Shown here: positions 1-11,074 of the stretch, piece by piece
Layout: each line of letters begins with the position of its first letter
Position numbering within the stretch: the first letter of the stretch is position 1
Source of the DNA: Pseudovirgaria hyperparasitica
Taxonomy: Eukaryota; Ascomycota; Dothideomycetes; Acrospermales; Acrospermaceae
Length of the DNA: 64,000 bases
Direction of reading: 5' to 3'
Assembly (NCBI RefSeq): GCF_010093815.1
Contig: NW_022985554.1
Span: 1,396,999-1,460,998, forward strand
The notes under the pieces: model-generated
Seen by the model: only the letters and a program-made list of their open reading frames with translations
The model's database searches: none
Told to the model about the DNA's origin: nothing
Made by a program: the position numbers and the translations under genes

Positions 1-1021
1 GTTTCGGACAATAACATGGACAAGTCCTACTTACCCGCCTGTACTTATCGTCGCTCTTGATGAACTGAGAGCATGTAAAGCCCATTGTCATCACGTGGGT
101 GGCGTATTCGTATTTTGGTAGAGCGGAGAGAGTCTGAGACGTGGGTAGACTGGCACGGACTGACATGCGGTCTACTTCTGTTTCTGTTTCTGTTTCTGTT
201 TTTGTTTCTACTATTAATACCAACTATCTATCTTTGCCGGGCGGAGAGGCCGTGGGGACATGGAGACTGGACATGATGCCTGATAAGTCCCCGTCTCAAG
301 TGTTTACGCTCGAAGGGGTTGAATTGTTTTATATGGCATCTCCATCGAGCTTTGGAGGCTGCTAGGAATGCTTCTCATGCTCAAATTCTACTAAAATTTT
401 ATCAAATGTCATACATGTCACTGTCTCGACAGCTGTGCGCCTTTTCCTCTCCCGGTATGGTTTGCTTTCGTTTGCTTTGGTTTGGCGCTTCCCCAGACAC
501 TCACTAGACAGTGCGTCCACTGCGGGCCGTGGCAACTAATCATCTATCCCGCAGCCATGTATATATGCACACATGAGGTAGACCAGAACAAGTCCTAAAA
601 CAACATCTCCGCCCGACACAGTCTCGACGGCGACGCGCACAGTCATGGCGTCGGGTCAAGCGTCTGAATGCTGACGATGAAGATGATTCAGTCTGCTGAT
701 ATCTTATCAGCGCTTTGGCATGTCTTCTCCCACGTCCTAGGGGGCCACAACCAATCCTGACCGGTCACTGGTCCACTGCCAGCCCTCCAACGAATCCCTG
801 TGCATCTCCAAGACCTTCTCGCGGTCTTGGGTGTCTCTCTACTCTGCCGCTAATTTTTTCCTCTCCACCAGACCCGTCCTGTCCCCTTCTAGGGCCGTAG
901 GAGACGTTCGGGTTTGTTGCGCTTTTAAAGCTGCTGCCTTACCCCCGTTGATCGCCTTTCGAGGCTTTTGCTTCTGTACTTTTGCAAATCTCTCAGGTGC
1001 TGGAGCTTCGAATTCGCTATC
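1..1021. other. Gene-free stretch upstream of the permease
   Basis: I see no convincing coding exon here; the short open frames share no recognisable protein. A TTTCTG hexamer repeat lies at about 176-209. The last 400 bases are pyrimidine-rich and probably hold the promoter and 5' leader of the permease that starts at 1022. Confidence 0.5.
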
Positions 1022-3189
1022 ATGGCAGCAGCGGACAAGTCGGAGATTGATGCCGGGTCGTCAACAACACCAGAGAAGGACGTCGAAAAAGTGCAATCCC
1101 ACAGCAATGTCAGCAACAATGGCGTCCCACGGAGAGGATCCGTGACTGTAGATATTATTCAGCATCAAATGTTCGACGGGCAGTACGAGACGACGCAGCG
1201 TGGACTGAAGTCGAGGTATGTGGCACGCGACACTCCGAGCGTGCGATCTCCGCTGACTGCATCTCAATTGCTAGACATGCGCAAATGATTGCACTGGGCG
1301 GCACAATTGGCACTGGTCTATTCGTCGGTACTGGACAGACATTGGCGGCCGGCGGCCCTGCCTTTCTGCTGGGATGCTTCATCTTCATGTCATTTCTTGT
1401 CTTCTGCATTGTGAGCGCCATTGCTGAAGTCGCCGCATATCTGCCCACGCCCGGCAGGTGAGCTATTCTGGAAGTTACAAATCGCAAAAGATATACTGAC
1501 AGTCTAGTTCCATGAACATGTTTGGTTTCCGCTACGTGTCACGGACGATGGGTTTCTCCATGGGTTATCTATACTTTTACAGCCTGGGCGTCCTCGTTCC
1601 GTAAGTTGACGTTCAACTATCCAGCCTTCTGAGTCCTGCAACTAAAGAACACAGCTACGAGATCACAGCCGCCGGTCTGGTCATCGAGTACTGGAACTCC
1701 CCGGTGAACATTGGCGTGTGGATCACCATCATGATCGTCGTCATCGTAGGCCTCAATGCGCTGCCCGTGAAATTCTATGGAGAAACAGAATTCTGGTTCG
1801 CTGCAACGAAGGTCATCATGATGATCGGCCTGCTGATGGTCTCCTTCATCCTGTTCTGGGGCGGTGGACCAAGCAGAGATCGGCTGGGATTCCGATACTG
1901 GCAGCATCCAGGGGCCGTGAACGAGTATCTGGCAAGCGGAGACCGCGGCCGGTTTCTCGCCCTCCTCCGAACCTTCGTTCTCTCAGCCTTTCCGTTTGCC
2001 TTTGCGCCAGAGCTGCTCGGTGAGATGGCGCATCCGAGCATCCCCCTGTCTGGAACCAGCTAACCACGAGGCAAAACAGTCGCAACAGGAGGCGAGATGA
2101 GATCGCCCCGTCGAAACATCCCGATCGCAGCCCGGCGCTACATCTACCGTCTCATCATCTTCTACATCGGCTCCGTCCTCGCAATCGGCGTCATCGTGCC
2201 GTCCAACGACCAGCAACTCACCAACGGCGGCCAGGGCGCAGGCTCGTCGCCGTTCGTAATCGGCATGAAGAACGCAGGTACGTAGCACCCCTTCATCCCG
2301 AAACCAAACTCAACTCACCCGCCCAACCCAGGCATCCCCGTCCTCGACTCCATCGTCAACGCCGGCATCCTCATCTCCGCCTGGTCCTCCGGCAACTCCT
2401 TCCTCTACCTCTCCAGCCGCTCCCTCTACTCCCTCGCCCTCTCCGGCAACGCACCCAAGATCTTCAAAACCTGCACCAAAGCCGGCGTGCCCTACTACGC
2501 CGTCGGCGTCTCCGCACTCTTCTGCGCCCTCGCCTACCTCAACGTCGCCTCCTCGTCCTCGGTCGTCTTCAACTGGTTCGTCAACCTGACCAACACGTCC
2601 GGCTTCATCTCCTGGATCTGCTGCTGCGTGGTGTACCTGCGGTTCCGCAAGGCGCGGATCGCACAGGGGATCGTGACGGACCTGCCGTATTCGTCGTGGA
2701 TTCAGCCGTGGGGGTCGTGGTTTGCGATGGTGGTGTTTTCGTTCTTGTTGTTGATTAATGGGTTTGATGTGTTTTGGGACTTTGACATTGCCGGGTTTTT
2801 CACTGCTTATGTGGTTCGTGGTCCCCCCCTTTCCTCTGTTCCTGTCCATTGACCTTTTAATCCCCCATACTAACAACCCACCAACAGGGCATCCCCCTTT
2901 TCCTCGCCTTCTTCATCGGCCACAAGATCTACGCCTGGCACGACCCCTGGGCCCACGACCCCATGGACGTAGACTTCCAAACCGGTAATTACCCCTTTTT
3001 CCTTCACATCGGCATCCTTCCTTCTTCACCTTACTCCATCTCACCTTCCCCAACCGAAAACAAAACCGCAACCAAACACTAACCATTGCATCCCCCCTAG
3101 GCATGGACCTAGTCCTCGCCGAGGAAACGCCCCCGAAACGCACCGGCCCGCTGCCGTGGTATTTGTGGATCAAGTATATCTGGGAGTAG
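1022..3189 (+). CDS. Amino acid permease (AAT/GAP1-like, APC superfamily)
   Basis: Plasma-membrane proton-coupled amino acid uptake is the expected role. Eight exons (1022-1215, 1275-1457, 1508-1600, 1655-2019, 2080-2277, 2332-2813, 2888-2984, 3101-3189) join without stops to 566 residues, the usual length for this family. The hydrophilic N-terminus of about 65 residues is followed by the hallmark first membrane segment with motif ALGGTIGTGLFVGTG, then by further hydrophobic segments consistent with a 12-TM transporter, and a short charged tail ending near LPWYLWIKYIWE. All introns are GT-AG and 50-116 bases long. The 3' exons are very C-rich at third positions. Substrate cannot be told from sequence; general amino acid or basic amino acid permeases are both possible. 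It is convergent with the MFS gene across the repeat-rich block to its right. Confidence 0.93.
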
Positions 3190-3878
3190 GTCGTAGTTGT
3201 CCTTGTTGTTGTATCAGAGCCGAACACAGGCTACGTACGTGCGAGGCGTGTAGAGGTATGTATATATCGCCCATAGCAACGTCCGGGCGCGCTTTAGGGA
3301 TGAAAGATATACAGCAGACCGGGCGGACGGGCGGTGAGCTTCGTTCTTGGTTGGTGCGGTGCTGCGTGGCTTGGCTTGGCTTGGCTTGGCTTGGCTTGGG
3401 TATATATATATGTATGAAATGAAAAAGGACATGAAAGGAAATGAACGAAAAGAATGGGAGGGAACTTTGTCCTATGTGCTACGTGCTATGATACATAGCT
3501 ATTCTTGGCCTTACCCGCCTTAGCTCCCGCAGACCAGAACAAGGGAGAAAAACGAAAGAGAAAAACTTGTTCTGAATACGTAAGTGTATCAAGCGTACCA
3601 AGCGTACCAAGTGCACGAAGCGTACCAAGCAAGTGTGTATACATCTACCGAATATGGTACTGCGTCATGAAATATATATTATAGAATACCAGAGTATTGT
3701 CATACTAGGTCTTTCTTATACTGGGTCTTTCTTATACTAAAACAATCCTCATACTAAAAGGTCCTGATACTAAACGGACCTGATACTTATACCAAATAAA
3801 CCCCCGAAAAAAAACAAGATTATATATATCTCATCTGAATAACTCACTCTTCCAAAGGTAGTAACCTATAGAAGGGTA
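3190..3878. other. Permease 3' flank with short tandem repeats
   Basis: No gene is seen. The stretch contains a GGCTT pentamer array at about 3368-3399, decamer-like AAGCGTACCA copies at about 3589-3635, and degenerate copies of a TATACTRGGTCTTTCT-like unit at about 3695-3790. The base composition falls sharply towards AT from about 3640. Confidence 0.5.
3368..3399. repeat. GGCTT pentanucleotide microsatellite
   Basis: About six near-perfect tandem copies of a GGCTT pentamer, lying in the likely 3' untranslated region or just downstream of the permease gene. Confidence 0.8.
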
Positions 3879-3967
3879 GGCCAGGTGGCGTAGTGGTAGT
3901 GTGCTGCGCTACTGGAAGCGTTGGTCATCCAACGTCGTGGGTTCAAATCCTATAACGGCCACCTTTT
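3879..3967 (+). other. tRNA-like element with Pol III A and B boxes (tRNA relic or SINE head)
   Basis: Box A (TGGCGTAGTGG, 3886-3896) and box B (GGTTCAAATCC, 3940-3950) match the internal Pol III promoter consensus exactly, and a TTTT terminator follows at 3964-3967. A perfect 6-bp hairpin at 3919-3934 (stem CGTTGG, loop TCAT) resembles the long variable arm of tRNA-Ser or tRNA-Leu. The T arm pairs with two G-U pairs. However, the acceptor arms pair at only four of seven positions, and the anticodon stem does not pair around a seven-base loop. If read as tRNA-Ser the anticodon would be GGA. I therefore prefer a decayed tRNA or the tRNA-derived head of a SINE. It sits at the edge of the AT-rich island. 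Confidence 0.55.
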
Positions 3968-5230
3968 CACACACCAGTTTTCGCACGCTCTATTAAAAAG
4001 TGTGCGGGGCTAAGCGAGCACGTGACGTGAAGGTTACCGTCATATAACTACTTAGTCCTAAGCGACCATTAGGTAATATGAAAATGACTATACCGTTATT
4101 ACATGATAAGAATTACCTAATATAGCCACCTACTAAGCCACCTTAAGTGGTAGAGCGACGCCTAGAGCGGCTAGACCTATAACTAGCTTAGCTCGAATCA
4201 TAGAATTTTCACTATATACCGGGGCCTTATCCACCCTAATCCGGTTTAGCTCGCGCTTACTCCGGCTCGGTAACCACGAAATAGACGGTAATACCTAATT
4301 AAGTATCCCGCCTACCTATAGACGATTATATAGCCCCGAAGAATAATTTCCGAATTCGGCCTAGCTAGGGTTAGTACTAACGCATGGACCTATTAGATAT
4401 ATACCCCCTCCGGCATTAGTCATCTTAATTAATAACTACTACCTAGCGTAAAGCTATATTTCTATAGATAGGAAAAAAACACGGTAACATAGGAATAAAA
4501 GACTAGGCCTAGCCTAGCGACCTACCTAATTATAAGAAAGGTAATACCTACTATAGTTAGTTAGGGCGTTATTAAGAGCCGGTACTAATATAGTAATAAA
4601 AGCCTAATATAAGGATAAGAAGTAAGTTTGTTACCTAATGGGATTCGAGGACTTAGACTAGGCTAGGTTAGATTAGTAATAGGGTCTAGTTAGGGAGCTA
4701 ATTATAGGAGGTTTTCTTATATATATAGTAGCCAATACTAGAGGAGGCCTGAGCCTGTGGAGCATATATATGGCTATATATATAGTTCTTCCTAGTTAAA
4801 CACTAATATTATATTATTATTATTATAGAAGGGTACTTATAGAAGAGAAGTATCATGAAGTATATTATTAAAAGAGTTGTAGTATTCCAATCTCCTGTTA
4901 GTGCCCGAAGGATGGATAGTTATGTATGTAGAAATTAGATATGAAGATTTTAATTTTTAAAGGATGAAGATGGAGAAAGTCTTAAGGCAGAGCAGAGGGT
5001 ATAGAGTAACGACGGGCGGCACATAGGGGTGACAAGTGCATGTATCGTCTATACCGTTCCGAAATACTGTGCTTGAGAGTAGTGTCTCTACGTGTATCCA
5101 TGTATCTGTGTGAGTCGTTATATATATAATAGGTAAGAGGTTGCTAGGTCTGCGTATGAGCTATTATCTCTCTCTATCTCTATATATATATAAATATAAT
5201 ATATAGAGTAGCGTGTTATAGAGTAAAATA
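3968..5230. repeat. AT-rich RIP-like island (degraded repeat, family not identifiable)
   Basis: The DNA is rich in TA dinucleotides (for example runs of CTA, TTA and TATA) and has stops in every frame, unlike the GC-rich flanks. This is the texture that repeat-induced point mutation leaves on duplicated DNA in Pezizomycotina. No terminal repeats, transposase or reverse transcriptase motif can be read, so the original element is not named. From about 3990 to 4045 it is less altered and contains palindrome-like GTGACGTGA-type sequence. There is no host gene between 3190 and 5818. Confidence 0.6.
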
Positions 5231-5817
5231 CCAAAAAACCCAACCTCCTACATGCTAACCCACCACTACCTACACACCACACCATACCACCTACATACAT
5301 CCACACAACAACCACATAAGCAAACATACCATCCAACACACCCTTCCTCCAAGTCTACCCAATCTCCTCTAACAGAGCAAAGACAGGCACAGAGCTACTA
5401 CCCCCCTCCCCTACCCACCTCAATAACCCAACAACCAGCCAGCCACAAACACTGAATCGAAACGCACGCACACTCAAAAACAAATTATAAGCAAAAAAAA
5501 AAAAGAATCACAAAGTTTCCGAATTCATTGTAATGAATGTCCAGACAGATACAATACATCAAACTCGTATATTTTTTAAAAAAAAAACTGATGACATAAA
5601 AAACTACTATTGATGTGTACGTAGGTAGGTAAGTAAGTAAGTAAGTAAGTAAGTAAGAATAGCCAATATTCTATCTCTCAATATAGAAAAAAAAAGACGC
5701 CGGGTCTATGCAATATGACGCTCCAATCTCCCCCCCCTGCTCTCTTATGTCTCAGAGATATATGTATATGTATATATGTACGAAGTCTATATATACCAAT
5801 CAATCCAAACCACCTGC
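5231..5817. other. Low-complexity 3' flank of the MFS gene
   Basis: No gene is seen. A C- and A-rich tract (5231-5460) is followed by A-runs and a GTAA/GTAG tetranucleotide microsatellite at about 5621-5657. The MFS stop codon is at 5818, so part of this is its 3' untranslated region. Confidence 0.5.
5621..5657. repeat. GTAA tetranucleotide microsatellite
   Basis: About nine tandem tetramers, the first ones GTAG and the rest GTAA, between the RIP-like island and the end of the MFS transporter gene. Confidence 0.8.
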
Positions 5818-7746
5818 CTACGCAGCCCCCGCACCAATCGCCTTCCCCTTCAGATTCCGATTATCGAAAATCAGCGCCGCAATCGCAATGACAGTCGCGA
5901 CGCCAGCCAGGGCAACAGCAAGGATATACGCGTCCTTCAGGCCCTGCAGATACGACGCGACAATGCCCACAATCTCGTTTGGCGGGAAGACGTTGCGCAG
6001 CTCGGTGGCGCCGGTAGACACGACGCGGAGCGGGTCGATGCCGGGGACGTTTGCGGGCAGGGAGGTGATGAGTTCGTTCTGGAAGAGGGCCTGGGCGGTC
6101 TGGATGAAGGCGGCGCCGGCGAGGGTCTGGAAGAAGACGGCCATTGCGGTGGCGGCGGAGATGTCGGCGGGGTCGACGACGGCCTGGACGACGATGATGG
6201 GGATTTGGATGGAGAGGCCGGTGCCGATACCGGAGAGGGCTTGGTAGCCGATCCACTCGGAGGACGGGGAGCCGACGGCGAGGGTGTAGATGAGGCCGTT
6301 GCCGATGGTGGCGAGGGCGGCGCCGAGGATGAGCATGGGGATGTAGTGGCCTGTTGCGGTGATGATGATGCCGCTCACGATGGTGAGGAGGCCGATGCCG
6401 AGGATGAAGGGCAAGTTTCGGATCCCCGAGTCGGAGGCGGAGACGCCGGATACGACTTGGAAGTACAGGGGTACTGGGGAGGGGTGTGTTAGCTGCGATA
6501 CGAAGTGGCTTTTTGGGGTGGTGAGACTTACGAAAATAGAGGAGGTTGAGGAACGAGCCGGAGCCGAAGAGCTGGAAGGCGAGGGCGAATGAGATGGACT
6601 TGTTCTTGAACAGACGGGGCACGAGGAGAGCGCGCTCTTGCTGGTAGAATTCGTTTGCAATGAAGAGGATCAGTATCAGACCGGCCCCGACGAGCAGTCC
6701 GATAATGACGGAGGAGTTCCAGGCGTGAGAAACACCTCCCCATTGTAGTGCCAGTAGGAAGCAGACCACGGATCCCATCAATACGAAGGTTCCTACTGGG
6801 TCCATCTGGAGGATCTTCTCAAGAAGAGGTGCGTCGAGAGGTTTTGCGGCCGCAGGTGTTTTGAATGTGAACAGGATGATGGCTGCGGCGACACCGCCGA
6901 TTGGCAGGTTGATGTAGAAACACCATCTCCAACTCAAGTTATCTGTAAAGACGCCTCCTAGAAGTGGACCAATGACTGATGCGACCGCATAGCTATGAAC
7001 TGTTAGCGGCTGTGTTGTGACTGTAGACTCGTTTGGGACTTACACAGCACCGAGGATACCTGTGAACGCCGCACTCTTGCCGGGAGGTGCAGCGAAAGCG
7101 ATGATTGTGTATGCCCCAGAGGCAATTCCAGCTCCTCCAGCGCCAGCGATGGCGCGGCCTACAATCAATGTCGTGCTGTCTTGCGCTACAGCACAGATGA
7201 GACTGCCAACCTCAAACCAAAAGATGGCGATGAGGAAAGCAGTCTTCAGCGGGAAATACTTGTAGGCCTTGCCCCATGTGGATTGAAATGATGCGACTGT
7301 CAGGAAGAATGCAGAGCCGTACCAGCCGACGTCTTCGAGGCTTCGAAACTCATCGGTGATTCTAGGTATAGCAGTGGCTACGATGGTCATGTCGAGTGCG
7401 ACCTACACGTTGTATCGTTAGCCCAGTCTGTTTTGCGCGATCTGATAGGATGACTTACGAGAAATACCGACAAGACAAGGGCAACAATGATAGCCGTCAA
7501 CTTCAGCCAGGCACTCCTTGTCGAAGCTGCGGTGGTGGACGGCTCCAAATTCGCTCCAATTGTGGTAGGGTCCAACTTCTCCGCATCTTGTTCGCGCTGT
7601 TCGTGCTGTTCGTGCTCGTTGAGGCTCTCGTGTTCTTTGACAGACTTCTCCTCACCGATCATACTTGTGTTGGACGAAGACGTCACGCCGGCTGTGACGT
7701 GATGTGGGACAGGCAGGCTCGGATCTTGAAATTGAGTAGCGGACAT
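5818..7746 (-). CDS. MFS drug/metabolite exporter, DHA2 (14-TM) type
   Basis: Predicted proton antiporter that exports toxic or secondary compounds across the plasma membrane. Four exons (7746-7459, 7402-7044, 6992-6532, 6473-5818) join in frame to 587 residues, typical of 14-TM DHA2 proteins. A hydrophilic N-tail of about 80 residues rich in Glu, His and Gln leads into the first TM. The family motifs are visible: [13 protein letters not shown] in TM1, then [19 protein letters not shown] (motif A region), [16 protein letters not shown] in TM4, and motif C-like [21 protein letters not shown] chose ATG 7746 because the open frame upstream of it has no homology-like character. The nearest fungal relatives are of the AflT/gliotoxin-exporter kind, but substrate is unknown. 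No biosynthetic cluster core gene is in the window. Confidence 0.93.
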
Positions 7747-9200
7747 TGCGATTGAAAGAGAGGTGCTCCCGGAAAATTCCTCAGACTCTGCTCCGATGAG
7801 GCCAAATGCGTTGAGAATAGCTGAGACAAGATATCGGGAGAAGTCAGATGTGGATATATATACAGTGTACTCAGCGTAAGGACATAACGGTTTAAGTCCA
7901 CATAATAATCCAGAGTTGACTGCTTGGATAAGTATGCGATTGGATGTCGACACGGTATTTGGCCCCACGGTCACGGAAACATAACGACACCACAAGATGC
8001 CCAACGGACAGGTACTTGTCCGTTGGATGAGTCGACGGGTCGTCAAGCGCGCTAAAAAGGGAACAATCCTTATGATTCATTTGGTCTCATCATGTAAGCC
8101 GACATCGAAGCGGCCGGCCGACGCTGTAGTAGTGTCCAGGTATCTACGCGCGGCAAGGTCAAATCTACGCTGACACGGATTTTCCACGGGATCTTCCTTG
8201 AAGATTGGATCAGCTTAATAGTCTCGGACCTTGCAGAGCGAGGGCACCAGCACCCATCTAAGAGTTGCTAGAACACAAGTCAATGTAGAGGCGGTGCGGA
8301 TGCTCTGTTTTCCACGATGCGCAGTACGCCATCACGGTAATGCCAGGGTATCACCACATGCAGCCATGGTATCACCACATCCTGCCAAGACTTCAGCCGC
8401 GTTCTGGCAAGCCAAAACAATCCGGATGAGCAGCACGTGTTAACATCGATCTCATTCTCGCAACAGCTACGCTTGATTGATAATGGTGTGTTGACAAAGC
8501 GGCGCACGAAAAGCTCCGGGGACAAGGACAAAGGGGCCGATAAAGCTCCCGTAACCCCTTATTGGTCGCGCCAAGCACATCAGCAGTAAGCGGCTCTAAG
8601 CGTCTGTTATGCAGGTGGCCTTAACGTTATCCACACGGTGATATGACGATGGCCGGCCTACGCATGTTGCTGCCGATTCAAACTCCGAACAGCATCAGCA
8701 TCGCCATTGCATGTCTGGTCCGTCCGGACATCGTTTCGTACGATTTGTTTGGTGCGAGTATTTCATGTGAGCAGAGCGATGCTCATGTTACTTTGGCTGG
8801 AGACATCTGAAAGGGCTCTCGAACGTTGCCTCAACTCATGGCTTGAGTGGCGCCCTCACAGTCAGAGACTTAATGCTGTATTCAACCACGGAACGCGTTG
8901 GACCAAGAACGAGCTGGACCCAGCACGAGCGTAACCACCCCACAGAGTTGGGAACCGTATAATCTGGGAGTAAGTCTTGGAAGGATTTTCGAATAGCAGA
9001 TCTGGAATGTTGATGTCGGATCACGATAGGGGTGCAAGCGTACTTGAGAGTCATTGGTTGGCCATGCGCCTATCGATCGAAAGATGCGAAACGCTATTTG
9101 GTATCTATGCCATTAGCCTGTGATGTGAAAGCCATCGCCAGGACAGTCTTGCATCTTCCACGGCGTCCAGGTCAGCCCTACGTAGGAAGGGCTTGGCATA
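7747..9200. other. Intergenic region between MFS and aminotransferase genes
   Basis: About 1.45 kb with no supportable exon. It should hold the MFS promoter (next to 7746) and the 3' flank of the aminotransferase (next to 9201). Short open frames in several phases show no recognisable protein or consistent splice signals. Confidence 0.5.
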
Positions 9201-10645
9201 TCACGGTAGTTGATCTACACTCGCTCCATTCGCAGAACTATTCGCAGCTCCATCCGCAGAGTGGAAGCCTTGCGGTTGCTCCACGCGCTGACACCAGCCA
9301 AATTCATCCTTGAGCTTGCCAAGTTGAATACCTTTCAGAGTCTGAAGGAGCTTCACGACGACTGGGCCGGGCTCGCCGTCCATACCTTTGTACTCGAACG
9401 TGTCTCCAGTTGAGCGCATAGTAACAGACTTTATGGGAACTAAAGCTGCTGCTGTGCCAGCCGCCATCACCTCGTCGAAGCCAGAGAGCTCCTCGTACTT
9501 GACCTATGAAATCGTTAAGTAGCTTTCCAGGATTCGTGGAATTCTAATCTGACCTCTCGCTTCTCGACCTTCCAGCCAAAGGATTGTGCAATTTCACAAA
9601 CAGTAGTGGAAGTGACACTCTTGATGGCAGACTTGCTATCTGGCACAACGATCGTTATGTCTTCTCCATCCTTCTTCACCCCTATGAACCCGGACGTCGA
9701 GAACTCGTCAATGGAGGTTCTAGTCTTGCTGTCGAGGTGAAGCGTAATACCGAAGCCTTCCTTACCGGCTTTCTCGCTCCATCTCAGCACAGGGGCATAG
9801 TTTCCTCCAACTTTGGCCGATCCGACACCTTCCGGAGCAGCGCGATCGAAATCCTCAAGGATGAGTGCTGCCACAGGGTGCACACCATGATAAACACCCA
9901 CTGGCAGAACGTACACGACAAAGGTATACTCATCGGTGGGATTTAGCGGTAGCTGTGCTCCTGAGCCGTATAGAAGAGGTCGAATGTACATTGCAGCTCC
10001 GGTGTCGTGAGGAGGAACGAACTCGGCATTTAGGCCGACGGCCAACTTACAGCATCGCAAGAAGTGCTCTGTAGGGACTGGTGGAATGCTGATATACGAG
10101 GCAGAATGTTGCATTCGTTGCGCATTCTGGTCCGGTCTAAAGATGCTGATCTGTCCACTAGGATCCCTGAAAGCCTTGAGGCCTTCGTAACACTGCTGTC
10201 CTGTGGCTGCTTAGTCTGTCAATTGTCATGACCGATGCGGCTTCAATCTACCATAGTTGAGACCGGGTGCAAGTCCATGTACCCGAATGTATGGATCCTG
10301 AATGAACTCAGGCTCTGTCCATTTGCCCGTCTTTGTGCTGTAATGGGACTCAATATGACCAGTAACTACGCTGTTATTAGCTTTATTGCTCATGAGATGA
10401 GCACGGGCTGATTTCTTCGATAGAGTCAGATAGCAAGAGGCATGTCCAATACGTGATGCACCCAATATCTTGACCCTCACATACTGCATGATCGATAGAT
10501 TGAAAGATGTGCATACCTTCGCGAGTTCTGAATCCGATATTTGACCAGTCTAAAGTGCGTCAGCGAATGTGCCGCGTTGGTCTTTCATATGTCTCGACAA
10601 ACCAATTGAGTCTGTCGGCGGCGGCGGAAACGTAGTCGAATGCAT
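9201..10645 (-). CDS. Branched-chain amino acid aminotransferase (fold-type IV PLP enzyme, ToxF-like)
   Basis: Catalyses reversible transfer of the amino group between Leu/Ile/Val and 2-oxoglutarate. Five exons (10645-10603, 10549-10517, 10365-10252, 10200-9554, 9503-9201) give 379 residues. The tiny first exon encodes MHSTTFPPPPTDSI and the second completes DWSNIGFRTREV, a start typical of the fungal subgroup that includes ToxF of Cochliobolus. Conserved blocks follow: GHIESHYSTKTGKWTEP, APGLNYGQQCYEGLKAFRD, YIRPLLYGSGAQL, and AKVGGNYAP, whose Lys (about residue 193) is the PLP-binding lysine. A DEVMAAGTAAAL block near the C-terminus matches the cofactor phosphate site. There is no clear mitochondrial presequence, so a cytosolic form or one serving secondary metabolism is possible. 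It is divergent from the Erv2-like gene, with 429 bases between starts. Confidence 0.92.
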
Positions 10646-11074
10646 CCTGTGTCAATACCACACGCTCAAGTCGTAGAAATGGAGACTGATGCCTATGTTG
10701 GAGCTGGACTGACGAGACAAAGAATTTATGACACCACCCTCTCTGTGAACCTCGCCGTGCCGATGCCGGCACGTCCACGATCGGCGACCGGACCGGTACG
10801 AGTTATACACAATCTCATACCCACAAGTACGATTTTGATCAGGGGACTTATTACTGATGCATAACAATCATAACTTTGCATTGATTCGCGGACATTTCAT
10901 CAGTCGGACATGACCTGACCATCACCATGCCCAGCAGGATATCTGCTTGACGGCGTCTTATCTTCATTCACCTCTTGCATCTCTATCGCATTCCTGTAGT
11001 CAACAGTCTCGTATCTCCGTGGTGCCACCTCTCACGTTCACAAACCCAAGCTGTACCGCTAGAAGACCATCATC
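10646..11074. promoter_or_regulatory. Shared divergent promoter region, aminotransferase / ERV2-like
   Basis: The two start codons lie 429 bases apart on opposite strands, so this stretch must hold both promoters. No specific operator could be recognised. Confidence 0.5.

Noticed and set aside
3879-3961. Calling this a functional tRNA-Ser(GGA)
   Set aside because: Only four of seven acceptor pairs form and the anticodon stem does not pair around a seven-base loop.
5861-6937. Second minus-strand frame through the MFS gene
   Set aside because: Its first half is the real third exon, but past the intron at 6532 it runs in the wrong phase as an Arg/His-rich shadow.
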